NCBI GenBank assembly: GCA_016703545.1
Contig: JADJBX010000021.1
Location: 1 to 22,252, forward strand
Direction of reading: 5' to 3'
Origin: Candidatus Amarobacillus elongatus
GTDB lineage: Bacteria; Chloroflexota; Dehalococcoidia; Tepidiformales; Tepidiformaceae
DNA: 22,252 nucleotides
Shown: positions 7,969 through 16,572 of the stretch, one piece after another
Layout of the letters: every line of letters starts with the position of its first letter
How positions within the stretch are numbered: the stretch's first letter is position 1
The notes under the pieces: model-generated
What the model was told of the DNA's origin: nothing
What the model saw: only the letters and a program-made list of their open reading frames with translations
The model's database searches: none
Translations under genes and position numbers: made by a program

Positions 7969-9123
7969 TCAGCCCTTGCCCAGCAGCCGGTCGGAGATGA
8001 TGCGGAGCTGGATTTCGCTCGTGCCCTCGAAGATCTTCGTGAGGCGGGCGTCGCGCCAGTACCGTTCGATGGGGAGGTCGGTGGTGTAGCCGACGCCGCC
8101 GTGGATCTGGAGCGCTTGGCTCGTCACCCGCTCCGCCATCTCCGTGGCGAACCACTTCGCCATCGATGCTTCCTTGTCGCACCGTTCGCGGCGGTCATCG
8201 AGGTCGGCGGCGTGGTACATGAGCTGGCGTGCGGCTTCGATTTCGGCCGCCATCTCCGCGATCTTGAAGCGGATCGCCTGGAAGTTGGCGATGGGCTGGC
8301 GGAACTGCACGCGATGCTTCGCGTACGTAATGGAATCCTCGAGGGCGCCGCGGGAGAGGCCGATGGCGCGCGCGGCGGTGTGCACGCGTGCCGTCGAAAG
8401 GCCGCTCATGGTGCCCTTCAGCTGCGTCTCCTCGCGTGCTCCGCCGCCCATCAGGGCGTTCGCCGGCAGGCGGAAGTCGTCGAAGTGGAGCTCCCACGTC
8501 TTCCAGCCGAAGTAGCCGATCTTGTTGATCTGCGTGGCCTGCAGCCCCGGGGGGAACTTCCCGCGCTCCTTTTCGAAAAAGAACATGCCGGTGCCCCGGT
8601 GGCGGTTCGCCGGGTCGGGGTCCTGGGTGCGGCAGAGGACGGTGATGTAGTCCGCGCCATCGGCGAAGGTGCACCACATCTTGTTCCCGTTGATCACCCA
8701 CTCGTCCCCTTCGCGGCGGGCGCGGCAGCTCACGTTCGCGAGGTCGGATCCCGCTTCGGGCTCGGAGAGGGCGACGGCCCCGAGGAATTCGCCCCGAACC
8801 ACGCGGGGCAGGTACTTCCGGCGCTGCTCCTCATCGGTCCAACCGGCGCCGCCCGCGCGGGCGATGATGCTCGCGACACTCATCCAGCCGCGGGCCAATT
8901 CCTCGGTGATCAGGCAGTACTCAAAGATGCCGAGGCCAAGCCCGCCGTACTCCGGCGAGATGCGGATCCCGAAGTACCCCATCTCCGCCATCTTGTCGCG
9001 AAGGGACATCGGGATGTCGCCCTTCACCTTGTCCAGCTCGTTCGCGACCGGCAGGACCTCCTTCATGGAGAATTCGCGGGCCGTCTTCTGGATGAGTTCC
9101 CGGGTTTCGTTCATGTAGGTCAT
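7969..9123 (-). CDS. acyl-CoA dehydrogenase, intact
   Basis: This is an FAD-dependent acyl-CoA dehydrogenase that makes the alpha-beta double bond of an acyl-CoA and passes electrons to ETF. The frame is clean, 384 residues. Landmarks are the N-terminal helical domain, AVALSEPEAGSDLANV (FAD/substrate signature), VINGNKMWCTFADGADYITV, the C-terminal segment HRVQFRQPIANFQAIRFKIA, QIHGGVGYTTDLPIERYWRD and IFEGTSEIQ, where Glu366 is in the position of the catalytic base. ATG 9123 is preferred over the GTG at 9129 because GGAGG lies nine bases before it. It overlaps the operon pattern (four bases before the CoA-transferase start). It resembles short/branched-chain and glutaryl- or benzylsuccinyl-type enzymes about equally from what can be seen; the substrate is not assignable. 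Confidence 0.95.
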   Translation of the reverse strand: MTYMNETRELIQKTAREFSMKEVLPVANELDKVKGDIPMSLRDKMAEMGYFGIRISPEYGGLGLGIFEYCLITEELARGWMSVASIIARAGGAGWTDEEQRRKYLPRVVRGEFLGAVALSEPEAGSDLANVSCRARREGDEWVINGNKMWCTFADGADYITVLCRTQDPDPANRHRGTGMFFFEKERGKFPPGLQATQINKIGYFGWKTWELHFDDFRLPANALMGGGAREETQLKGTMSGLSTARVHTAARAIGLSRGALEDSITYAKHRVQFRQPIANFQAIRFKIAEMAAEIEAARQLMYHAADLDDRRERCDKEASMAKWFATEMAERVTSQALQIHGGVGYTTDLPIERYWRDARLTKIFEGTSEIQLRIISDRLLGKG

Positions 9124-9190
9124 TCGCACACTCCTCCCCGCCCGGGCTCAGCCCCGGCACTCGGTTCTTCGTCATGGCTCGGCTGGCGCA

Positions 9191-9223
9191 CGGGGGCCGC
9201 GGCGATCGCGCCGCCGGCCCCCG
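9191..9223. terminator. strong GC hairpin between PrpD-like and dehydrogenase genes
   Basis: CGGGGGCCGCGGCG and CGCCGCCGGCCCCCG form a stem of about 14 bp with one bulged base around the loop ATCG. It sits in the 112-base gap after the stop of the MmgE/PrpD gene and before the ribosome site of the dehydrogenase gene. There is no T run, so it may attenuate rather than stop transcription, or stabilise the upstream message end. Confidence 0.45.
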
Positions 9224-9235
9224 CTCAGGAACGGG

Positions 9236-10617
9236 TCAGCGGGCGGAACCCGCGAGTTGCGGCACCGCCAGCCCCACGAGCGCGTCCATCGACGGCAGGT
9301 CCTCCAGGCGGCGCACGGCGTCGAGCAGTTCGGCCGTGGCCGACGGACCGATGACGGGCGAGGCCAGCCCGCGGAACTTCGCCGCCAGCCGCTCCCACTG
9401 CCGCTCCAGGTCCGTCGCCGGGATGTTCACGTCGACGGCCTCGCGCAGGACGCGGCCGTCCGCGAGCGTGACCGTCACCTTCGTCCCACCCAGCACGTCC
9501 GCGCCCCCTTCGACCTGCACGCGGTCGCGCAGGCTGACGAGCAGCGGGTCCGGCGGTGCGCTCGTCGGTGAAGGCGAGTTCGCTGGTATCGCCGTGGCCA
9601 AAGCGCGAGCGCGGACGTGAACCGGAGGCTGAACTTCCCTTCGAGCGCGGTCACGGGCTCCTGGATGTTGCACATGCTGAGGGCGCCCACGGGCACCCGC
9701 AGGTGCACGGAACTGACCTGCTCGGGCGTGATGCCGTGTTCTTCCTTGAGCCGAAGGAGGCTTTCGATGCTGGAGTGGGTGCCGTAACAGGCGGCGTGGT
9801 ACTTGAACAGCACACCGCGAATGAACCACCCCGTTCCCGGCCCCGCGAGCGCCCGTTCGAGGTCGAACGTGGGGCCGTGGGTGGCCGCGAAACCCTGGTG
9901 GGTCTCGAGCGCCTCGGTGTTGCTGGTGAAACCACGCGCCGCGAGCGTGGCTGCCATGAGGCCGTTCGCGGCGGCCTTGCCGGCGTGGAACGGCTTGCAC
10001 ATGGTCCCGAACATCGACTTCAGCCCCGCGGCCTGGGCAGCGGCGATGCCGAGCACCGTTCGCGTTTCCTCCACCGAGAGCCCGAGCAGGTTCGCGCAGG
10101 CCGCCGCCGACCCGAAGGTCCCGAGCGTGCCCGTGGCGTGCCAGCCCTCGGCGTAGTGTCCCGGGTTCACGAGCAGGCCGATGCGGCATTCGGTTTCGAA
10201 GCCGGCGACGAACGCGGCAAGGAAGTCACGGGGCGAGGCGCGCCGGAACTCCGCGAGCGCAAGCAGCCCCGGCACGACCGGCACCGTCGGGTGGCCGGAC
10301 ATCGCCGTGTGCACGTCATCGTAGTCGAGCGCGTGCGAGGCGGCGCCGTTTGCCAGCGCCGCCTGCTGGATCGTGCCGCGCAGGCCGGTGCCGATGATCG
10401 CCGCCTGGGGGTTGCCGCCCTCCTCCGCCATCTCCTCCTGGAGGATGCGCGAGAGCGGCTCGCCTGCGCCGGCGAGCGTCACGCCGAGCCCGTCGAGGAC
10501 GCATGCCTTCGCGAGGAGCACGACGTCGGCCGGCAGGTCCTCGAAGCGGACGCCCGCGGCAAGTCCGGCGACGACGGAGGTGATGGAGGGCGTTGCCGCC
10601 CCGTCGTTCGTGGTCAT
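9236..10617 (-). CDS. MmgE/PrpD family protein, frameshifted in its C-terminal third
   Basis: This belongs to the MmgE/PrpD family, which includes 2-methylcitrate dehydratase and cis-aconitate decarboxylase. The start ATG 10617 has GAGGAGG five bases upstream. The N-terminal helical domain is intact: LAKACVLDGLGVTLAGAGEP, NGAASHALDYDDVHTAMSGH, LHP-like PTVPVVPGLLALAE, GWHATGTLGTFGSAAACANL, then LKSMFGTMCKPFHAGKAA and LFKYHAACYGTHSSIES, all typical of the family. Two shifts near 9560-9605 disturb the region after KFSLRFTSALA; the protein then resumes as DPLLVSLRDRVQVEG through DLERQWERLAAKFRGL to the stop at 9236-9238. The expected length is about 460 residues. Family members act on tricarboxylic acids or iminodisuccinate-type compounds, so the exact reaction here is open. 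It is placed 16 bases after the solute-binding protein gene. Confidence 0.9.
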
Positions 10618-10633
10618 GGCTGCCTCCTCGGTT

Positions 10634-12395
10634 TCAGCTGGACTTCCACCGGTAGGGGTAGGTCTCGGCAGGGCTGCCGTACCCGGTCGTGAGGAAGGTA
10701 TCGCCGTTCTTCAGGAAGGGCTGGTGCGCCACCCAGCTTGTGGCGGCGCGGTACTGGCTCGGGATGTAGTACATATTCTGCGCGTTGATCCGCTGGATTT
10801 CGTTGAACATCTCGCGACGCTTCTGTTCGTTCGATTCCGACTGCTGATCGACCGCCAGCTTCGCGAGCTGTGCATCGCGGATCTTGCCGCGGTTCTTGGG
10901 GTTGTCGGTGTACAGCCGGATCGGGTAGCTGCCCGCTTCGGTGAAGGTCGTTTCCGGGCCGAAGGCGATGCCTTTGAAGTTCCCGATCGACGTCTGGGTG
11001 ATGTACTTCGAGTTGTAGTCCTGCACCTCGAAGGTCATCTGGAGGCCGAGCGACGTGAGGTACTGGCCGCTGGCTTCGGCGATGTCGTTGAAGTCCTTGC
11101 CGTACCGGTTGCCGGCGTACTGCCACACGGCCGGGAAGCCGTTGGCGAAGCCCGCCGCGGACAGCAGCTTCTTCGCTTCGGCGACGTTGTAGGCGAAGAA
11201 CTTGCCGGTTTCGCCGTGCGCCGAGGACTTGGGGTCCAGCCAGAACCGCGTCATGCCCGCGGGAATGACGTTGTTCCAGCCACTCTTCACGTCCAGTCCC
11301 GCGGAGCGGAGCTTCGTCACGGAGAAGCCGAGGTCGTTCAGCGCCTCGCGGTCGAGCGCCATGGAGATGGCCTGCCGCACGCGGGTCGCGCCAGGGCGCG
11401 GCCGGGTCAGATCGAAAGTAGACGTAGCTGTTCTGCTGCGAAAGCGTGCCGACAAGGACGACATCCTTGCTGCGCTGCTTCACATCGACGAGGTCGTCGG
11501 CGCTCAGGCCCGAGCTATCGGTGTTGCCCGCGCGGAACTGCGCCAGCCGGTTCGCATACTCCGGGATGATCGAAACCTGCACGGCGTCCATGAGCGGGAA
11601 GCCGTTCTCGTGCCAGTTCGGGTTCCGCTTCCACTTGTGGCCGACGGCGGGGGTGTAGCTGTCGAAGAGCCATGGGCCGCTGCCGATGGAGGTCTTCGCG
11701 GGGTCAAACTTGCCGCCCGATTCCGTCGGCATCACCCAGAAGAGGTTCGTGTCCGAGAGGATTTCGAGGAACGCAACGTTCGGCGCCTTCAGCGTGAAGA
11801 CCATCGTCGTGGGGTCGGGAATTCGACCTTGTCGACAAAATCGACCTGCGACGCATTCAGGTGCTCAGGGTCGACGGGGCGGCCCCAGGAGAACTTCACA
11901 TCGTCGGTGGTCACGGCGCGGCCGTTGACGGGCGCGACATCGTGGAACTTCGCGTTCGGCAGGCGTGATCGTCCGCTTCAGGCCGTCCGCCGAAGCCTCG
12001 GCCTTCTGGGCCAGGTCGGGTGTCGGCTTCACGTCGGCGGCGGCGATGCCCGGTCCCGTCTTGAACTTGTAGAGGCGGCTGTAGGCGTAGCTGGCGAACT
12101 CCTTGGTCAGGAAGCTCGTGTTGCCGTACGGGTCGATGGAGGGCGGGTCGCCGGTGGCATCGAGGTTGTAGGTGCCACCCTTCTTCGCATTGGCGAAGGG
12201 ATCGGTGGCGGTGGGCGACGCGTTCGCGCCGGGCGTGGGCGTGGCGAGGCTGACTGAACCGCCGTCATCGTCGTCGTCGCCGCAGCCGACCAGCGCGAGG
12301 CTGGCGGCGCCGGCGCCGAAGGCGGCGCTGGTCCCCAACAGACGCCGCCGGCCAAGCCGCCGCACGGCCTGGCGTTCCCAATAGGACTGTCCCAT
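10634..12395 (-). CDS. ABC transporter extracellular solute-binding protein (family 5), frameshifted
   Basis: This is a lipoprotein that captures a substrate outside the cell for an ABC importer of the peptide/opine/nickel class. It begins MGQSYWERQAVRRLGRRR with an Arg-rich, possibly twin-arginine signal, a hydrophobic core and the lipobox LVGC, so Cys38 is the lipid site, followed by an acidic DDDDDGG linker. The SBP_bac_5 body is recognisable across four pieces: GGTYNLDATGDPPSIDPY and YAYSRLYKFKTG; after a shift near 11955 FHDVAPVNGRAVTTDDVKFSW; after one near 11825 APNVAFLEILSDTNLFW and SIGSGPWLFDSYTP; after one near 11400 VRQAISMALDREALNDLGF to YPYRWKSS-stop at 10634. The total is about 587 residues. 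No permease or ATPase gene is in the window. It is the first gene of the - strand run and faces the acyl-CoA lyase gene across a 270-base gap. Confidence 0.88.
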
Positions 12396-12521
12396 GGCTC
12401 CCTCACTCCTTCCGCTCGGTGGCTGCCGGCCGCGTAGTATTCAAGGGTATGGCTATGGCGCCCATCGATGGGGCGAATGGCACATCCTCCGGCGGGCGCA
12501 TTCTGCGCTGAAAGTTTGGGG

Positions 12522-12550
12522 TTGACAACATACTGGACGGCGCACAGGAT
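12522..12550 (+). promoter_or_regulatory. candidate promoter for the acyl-CoA lyase gene
   Basis: An exact TTGACA at 12522-12527 is followed after 17 bases by CAGGAT (12545-12550), a weak -10 match. It lies 116 bases upstream of the + strand lyase start, in the 270-base divergent gap (12396-12665). The -35 is surrounded by a small palindrome GTTGACAAC. Nothing else recognisable was seen in this gap. Confidence 0.35.
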
Positions 12551-12665
12551 GCCCGGCATTGTGAGCTTCGCCGAACCCCTCCGGCGGGCCGCTTTACCCT
12601 GCCGCGCGGGGCCCGGCCAACCCCGGGCCTCCCGCGGTGCAACCATCCTCCGGAGTACCAGCCGC

Positions 12666-13568
12666 ATGAGCCGACCGTTCCGCCTTCGCCGATCCGAGCT
12701 TTCCACCCCTGGAACCAGCGACAAGATGATGGCGAAGGCCGCCGCGAGCGACGCCGACCTCGTGTTCCTGGACCTCGAGGATGCGGTGGCGCCCTCGGCC
12801 AAGGCGGGCGCGCGGAAGCCGATCATCGAGGCGCTGAACGGGCTCGATTGGGGCACGAAGACGCGTGCCGTCCGCATCAACAGCACCGAGACGCCGTGGT
12901 GCTACGAAGACGTCACCGACATCGTCACGCACGCGGGCCAGAACCTCGACGTGATCATCATCCCCAAGGTGAAGGCGCCCCGGGACGTCTGGTTCGTCGA
13001 CACGCTCGTGAGCCAGATCGAACTCAAGCAGGGGCTGCCGCTGGGCCGGATCGGACTGGAAATCCTCATCGAAGAGGTGGAAGCGCTGGCGCGCGTCGAG
13101 GAGATCGCAGGCTGCTGCACCCGCCTCGAGGCGATGATCCTCGGCGTCGGCGATCTCTCGGCCAGCCAGGGCATGCGCACCGGCCACATCGGCTCCACGG
13201 CCGACGCCCGCTACCCCGGCGACATCTGGCATTACGCCCGCACGCGCATGATTGTCGCGGCGCGCGCGCACGGCCTCGACGCCATCGATGGTCCCTTCGC
13301 CAACTTCAAGGACCCCGAGGGGTACCGGCGCGATGCGGGCTGGGCAGCATCACTGGGCGCAGTCGGCAAGTGGGCGATCCACCCCAGCCAGGTCGAAATC
13401 GCGAACGAGGTCTTTTCGCCCACGGACAAGGAGATCGAGCGCGCGAAGGAGATGGTGGCGCGCGTGCGGGCCGCGGAGGAAGGCGGCGAGGGCGCCGCGA
13501 ACGCCGGCGGTGTCATGGTGGACGCGGCCACGGCGCGCATCTTCGAGCTCATCCTGGGCGGGCGCGCC
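12666..13568 (+). CDS. CitE/HpcH-type acyl-CoA lyase (citramalyl/malyl-CoA lyase-like)
   Basis: This is a TIM-barrel lyase of the HpcH/HpaI aldolase-citrate lyase beta family. Members cleave or form 3-hydroxyacyl-CoA thioesters such as citramalyl-CoA, malyl-CoA or methylmalyl-CoA, using a divalent metal. The start is ATG 12666 (MSRPFRLRRSELSTPGTSD). Key segments are DLVFLDLEDAVAPSAKAGAR, AVRINSTETPW with the substrate-binding Arg, DVIIIPKVKAP, IGLEILIEEVEAL with a metal-ligand Glu, LGVGDLSASQG with a metal-ligand Asp, and GKWAIHPSQVEIANEVFSP. The last conserved piece is ATARIFELILGG near 13560. No stop follows in this frame; it stays open into the chemoreceptor gene, so a stop has probably been lost to a base error and the end given is approximate. 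About 300 residues is normal. The gene is divergent from the solute-binding protein. Confidence 0.87.
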
Positions 13569-13595
13569 TCACCGGCCGCATCTGGCCCCTCCCAC

Positions 13596-13621
13596 GGCCC
13601 GAGCCCGGCGTGGGCCGGGCC
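13596..13621 (+). terminator. GC hairpin after the lyase gene
   Basis: GGCCCGAGCCC (13596-13606) pairs with GGGCCGGGCC (13612-13621) with one bulged A and the loop GGCGT. It lies just after the last conserved lyase residues and before the chemoreceptor leader, which is where a terminator would be expected. No T run follows directly; a T-rich stretch begins about 45 bases later. Confidence 0.4.
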
Positions 13622-13729
13622 CTCACCGCTACGGTTCCGTCGCGGACACGGCAGCTTTCCTTGTTTTGGTTTGAATCGCCCCGAGGGCGTCGGGACGCCA
13701 CCAATCCACACCCCGTGCCGACACCTACG

Positions 13730-13747
13730 TCACACACCGACGTGTGA
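13730..13747. promoter_or_regulatory. dyad TCACAC-N6-GTGTGA upstream of the chemoreceptor
   Basis: TCACAC (13730-13735) and GTGTGA (13742-13747) are perfect inverted arms with a six-base centre. The dyad ends 13 bases before the GTG start at 13761, just before the G-rich ribosome site. It could bind a dimeric regulator or fold in the mRNA leader. Arm size and N6 spacing resemble Crp-family symmetry, and a Crp/Fnr-type gene follows the chemoreceptor. Confidence 0.35.
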
Positions 13748-13760
13748 AAGCGGGGGAAAC

Positions 13761-15527
13761 GTGAAGTCTATTGGCAATATGAGTCTCCGGGTGAAGCTGT
13801 ACAGCGCCTTCGGCGTGCTCGTGCTGCTGTTCGCCGGCGTCGCCGTTCTCGGCACGCAGGCGCTCAGACGAGCGCGACGCGCGCCGAGCAGCTGTACCAC
13901 CACGACATGTTGGGCCTGCACTCGGCCGACCGGGTGCTCACCTGGGCGGCCATTAGCTGACCGCGAACAGCAGACCGCCATCCTCTACGCCACGAATGCC
14001 CAGAAGCGCGACGCGGCCATCCAGGCGGGGCGCGAGGCCATGGCGCGCGCCAGCAGGCCGCGCTGCAGTACCACGAGACCTTCATCAACGACGCGGACCG
14101 CCAGCATTGGGCGGCCGTCGGGAACGCAGGTGAACGACGTCTTCGCGGGCCGCGAGGGCCATCTTCAAGGCGCTCGAAGCGGGCCAGTCCGTGGACAGCG
14201 CCGCGGCCGCGCCCGGGCCGAAGGTGCAGTCGATGAACACCGCCGTCGAGGGCGCCATCGGGCTGAACGTGCGCCAGGCGGACATCGACTCCAGCGCCGC
14301 GTCCAGCGCCGCCGAAGCAGCCGCGGACGCAGCTCATCGCCGCGACGGTGTTCGCCGCCGTGATCAACCTTGCCGTCGCCTTCCGTCCTCTCGCGCAAGC
14401 TCAAGAAGGATGTCGATGTCATCGACCGCCTCCAGAGCCTCGAGGGCCACTGCGTCACCGACCTCCCCAACGCCGTCAGGCCATGCAGGCCGGCGACCTC
14501 TCCGTCTCCGTCACGCCCGTCACGCCCCAGATCCACAACCCCGGCAAGGACGAGAGCGCCACCCAGCTCGCCTCCCTCTCCCAGCAGTCCGCCGAGGAGA
14601 TCGAACGCGTCGCCGCCGGCTCCCAGCAGCTCGCCGCCGCCTCCGCCTCCAACGCCACCAGCGCCGGCGACTCCGAGGCCGAGGCCCGCTCCATCGGCAG
14701 CCGCATCGGCGAAGTCGCCCTCGCCAGCGACCGCGTCGCCGCGTCCGCCGAGGCCTCGCGCGAGGCCGCCCTCGCCCGCCAGCAGGCCGTCTCCCAGGCC
14801 GTCGCCTCCATGGAGGCCATCGCCCAGGCCGTCGAACGCGCCTCCCTCACCGTCAACGAGCTCGGCGAGTACGGCTCCCCAGATCCGGCGCCATCGTCCG
14901 CACCATCGACAGGATCGCCAGCCAGACCAACCTCCTCGCGCTCAACGCCGCGATCGAGGCCGCGCGCGCCGGCGACCAGGGGCGCGGGTTCGCCGTCGTC
15001 GCCGAAAACGTGCGCTCGCTCGCCGAGCGCTCCTCCCAGGCCACCGGGAAATCGGCGACCTCATCGCCCCGCGTCAGGCCGGCACCACCGACGCCGTCGA
15101 GGCGATGGCCGCCAGTGTGACCGACGTCCAGGCCGGCCGCCGCATCACCACCGAGGCCGGCGACGCCCTCGAAAGCATCATCGGCAGCGTCCAGGGCGCC
15201 GCCTCCGAGATGCAGCGCATCGCCCGCGACGTGCGCACCCTCGCCGATGGCGCCGGCCGCATCGTCGCCTCCGCCCAGTCCATCGCCCAGAGCGCGCACG
15301 ACTCGGCCAGCGGCTCGCAGGGGATGGCCGCCAGCACCGCCCGCGTGACCGAGGCCATCCTCCAGGTCTCGGCCACCAGCGAGGAGACCTCCGCCTCCGC
15401 CGAGGAGGTCTCCGCCTCCACCGAGGAGCTCTCGGCCCAGTCCGAGGAGCTCGCCGCCACCGCCACGGCGATGCGCCAGCTCGCCGAATCCCTCGAACGC
15501 TCCATGGCCCGCTTCCGCCTCGCCTGA
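13761..15527 (+). CDS. methyl-accepting chemotaxis protein, many frameshifts
   Basis: This is a membrane chemoreceptor that signals to CheA/CheW. It starts at GTG 13761 (KSIGNMSLRVKLYSAFG) after GGGGGAAAC; an ATG at 13779 is the alternative. One transmembrane helix is seen at residues about 13-33 (FGVLVLLFAGVAVLG), then a helical ligand region in pieces (AEQLYHHDMLGLHSADRVL, QTAILYATNAQKRDAAIQAG, FINDADRQHWAA) and a second membrane segment near 14340-14390 (LIAATVFAAVI). The HAMP part is partial (LSRKLKKDVDVI, MQAGDLSVSVTPVTPQI, GKDE). A long, mostly clean Ala/Ser/Glu-rich coiled coil follows with the invariant hairpin tip IASQTNLLALNAAIEAARAG and GRGFAVVAENVRSLAERSSQ (about 14910-15045). It ends MARFRLA-stop and lacks a CheR/CheB-binding pentapeptide. 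At least six shifts are needed. No other chemotaxis gene is present nearby, so the signal it senses is unknown. Confidence 0.9.
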
Positions 15528-15550
15528 CGGCGCCGCGCCAGGCCACACGC

Positions 15551-15586
15551 CACAGGGGGCGGGACCGTTCGGTCCCGCCCCCTGTG
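15551..15586. terminator. perfect 17-bp hairpin after the chemoreceptor
   Basis: Positions 15551-15567 and 15570-15586 are exact inverse complements (arms CACAGGGGGCGGGACCG and its complement) separated by only TT. It begins 23 bases after the chemoreceptor stop and is the strongest hairpin in the window. TTCGTT follows, a poor T run. It is best read as the transcription terminator of the chemoreceptor gene. Confidence 0.75.
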
Positions 15587-15689
15587 TTCGTTACCGGAGG
15601 ATTACGGAAAGCTCGCTTGCGATGTTTCTTCAACCCCGCCCGCGGCGCTGGAAACGCCCGGGAGAGGGGCCGCGAGTGGCTCTGCTCTT

Positions 15690-15725
15690 TATAATCGTGG
15701 GCGGAACACGAGCTTCAGATCGTGT
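15690..15725 (+). promoter_or_regulatory. -10 box and dyad in front of the Crp/Fnr-type gene
   Basis: TATAAT at 15690-15695 is a perfect -10 hexamer; no -35 match is seen at the usual spacing. Ten bases further on, ACACGA (15706-15711) and TCGTGT (15720-15725) form a perfect dyad with an eight-base centre. The dyad would lie over the transcription start, 41 bases before ATG 15767, a classical position for repression by a dimeric protein such as the regulator encoded next. Confidence 0.45.
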
Positions 15726-15766
15726 CGCTTTTTCGGTGTTCGGAATACTTCACCGGGAGAGGAAGG

Positions 15767-16464
15767 ATGGAATGGCCCCGGCCGGTTATGACGAACCGGC
15801 TCCTCGCATCGTTGCCCACCCCCACGGTCGAGCGCCTGCTCGACTCCGCCACCACGGTTCCCTTCCGCTACCGTGAATCCGCGGTCGCTCAGACCGTCGA
15901 CGACACCGTGTTCTTCCCGCTTTCGGGGCTGTCCTGCCTGGTCACCGTCATGGAAGACGGCGGCATGGTGGAGGCCGCGATGGTGGGCCGCGAAGGGATG
16001 GGCGGCGGTTCGACCCTCCCCATCGCGAGCCGCGGCCTGCCGCGTGACGCTCGTGCCCGGCGAGGCGGTCCAGGTGCCGCCCGAGACGTTCCGGCAGCTC
16101 CTCCACGAAGACCATCGCTTGCTGCTGCTCGTGGCGCGGTACCAGGAGATGCTCTTCCGCTGCTCGGCCCAGAGTGCGGCCTGCAACCGGGTTCACCCGG
16201 CGACCGCGCGGCTGGCGCGATGGCTGGCGACGGCCTGCATTCGCAACGGAGCGGCGGACCTCCAGGTGACCCAGGATTTCCTCGCAAGCATGCTCGGTGT
16301 GCGCCGCCCGACGGTGACGCTCGCCGTCGGCCAGCTCGAGGAGCAGGGGGTTATCACGTGCCGCCGCGGGTCGATCGAGGTGCTCGATCGGGACGCGCTC
16401 CTCGCGCAATGCTGCAGGTGCTTCGAGCCTCATCGAGGAGCTGCAGGCGCGGCTTTTCGACTAG
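15767..16464 (+). CDS. Crp/Fnr-family transcriptional regulator, two frameshifts
   Basis: This is a one-component regulator with an N-terminal cyclic-nucleotide-binding-like beta barrel and a C-terminal winged helix. The start ATG 15767 follows GGGAGAGGAAGG; the protein reads MEWPRPVMTNRLLASLPTP. The barrel contains FFPLSGLSCLVTVMEDGGMV and MVGREGMGG, then after a shift near 16040 CRVTLVPGEAVQVPPETFRQ. Next are the dimerisation helix and the HTH: LARWLATACIRNG, LQVTQDFLASMLGVRRPTVT, LAVGQLEEQGVITCRRGSIE. A second shift near 16425 connects CCRCFE to SLIEELQARLFD-stop (16462-16464), giving about 232 residues. No Fe-S cysteine pattern of Fnr is present in the N-terminus, and the canonical cAMP-contact Arg-Ser/Thr pair is not evident, so the effector is unknown. 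It is monocistronic between the chemoreceptor terminator and the following inverted repeat. Confidence 0.85.
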
Positions 16465-16470
16465 CCCCGT

Positions 16471-16498
16471 CAATAGTGCAGGAGAACCTGTGCTATTG
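16471..16498. repeat. imperfect 12-bp inverted repeat after the Crp/Fnr-type gene
   Basis: CAATAGTGCAGG (16471-16482) and CCTGTGCTATTG (16487-16498) are inverse complements except for one position (a G-T pair in RNA) around the loop AGAA. It starts seven bases after the regulator stop. It is AT-richer than its surroundings and lacks a T run. It may act as a terminator or message-end structure, or as a protein site for the next transcription unit. Confidence 0.5.
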
Positions 16499-16572
16499 CA
16501 GACCCGTGCCACCTCCTCTTCACCGTGCGATGGCGGACGGTTTCCGCGTGCGGGAAGCGTAGCGTCACCGGC

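Noticed and set aside
7807..9354. 515-residue open frame on + opposite the acyl-CoA dehydrogenase gene
   Set aside because: The - strand protein is full length with all dehydrogenase motifs; the + frame is a shadow.
12396..12665. Upstream extension of the lyase frame as a longer N-terminus
   Set aside because: The added residues match nothing in the family and cover the divergent promoter region; the family starts at or near 12666.
14550..15500. Repetitive codon pattern in the chemoreceptor as a possible DNA repeat or CRISPR-like array
   Set aside because: It reflects the Ala/Ser/Glu heptads of the coiled-coil signalling domain; there is no regular repeat-spacer structure.
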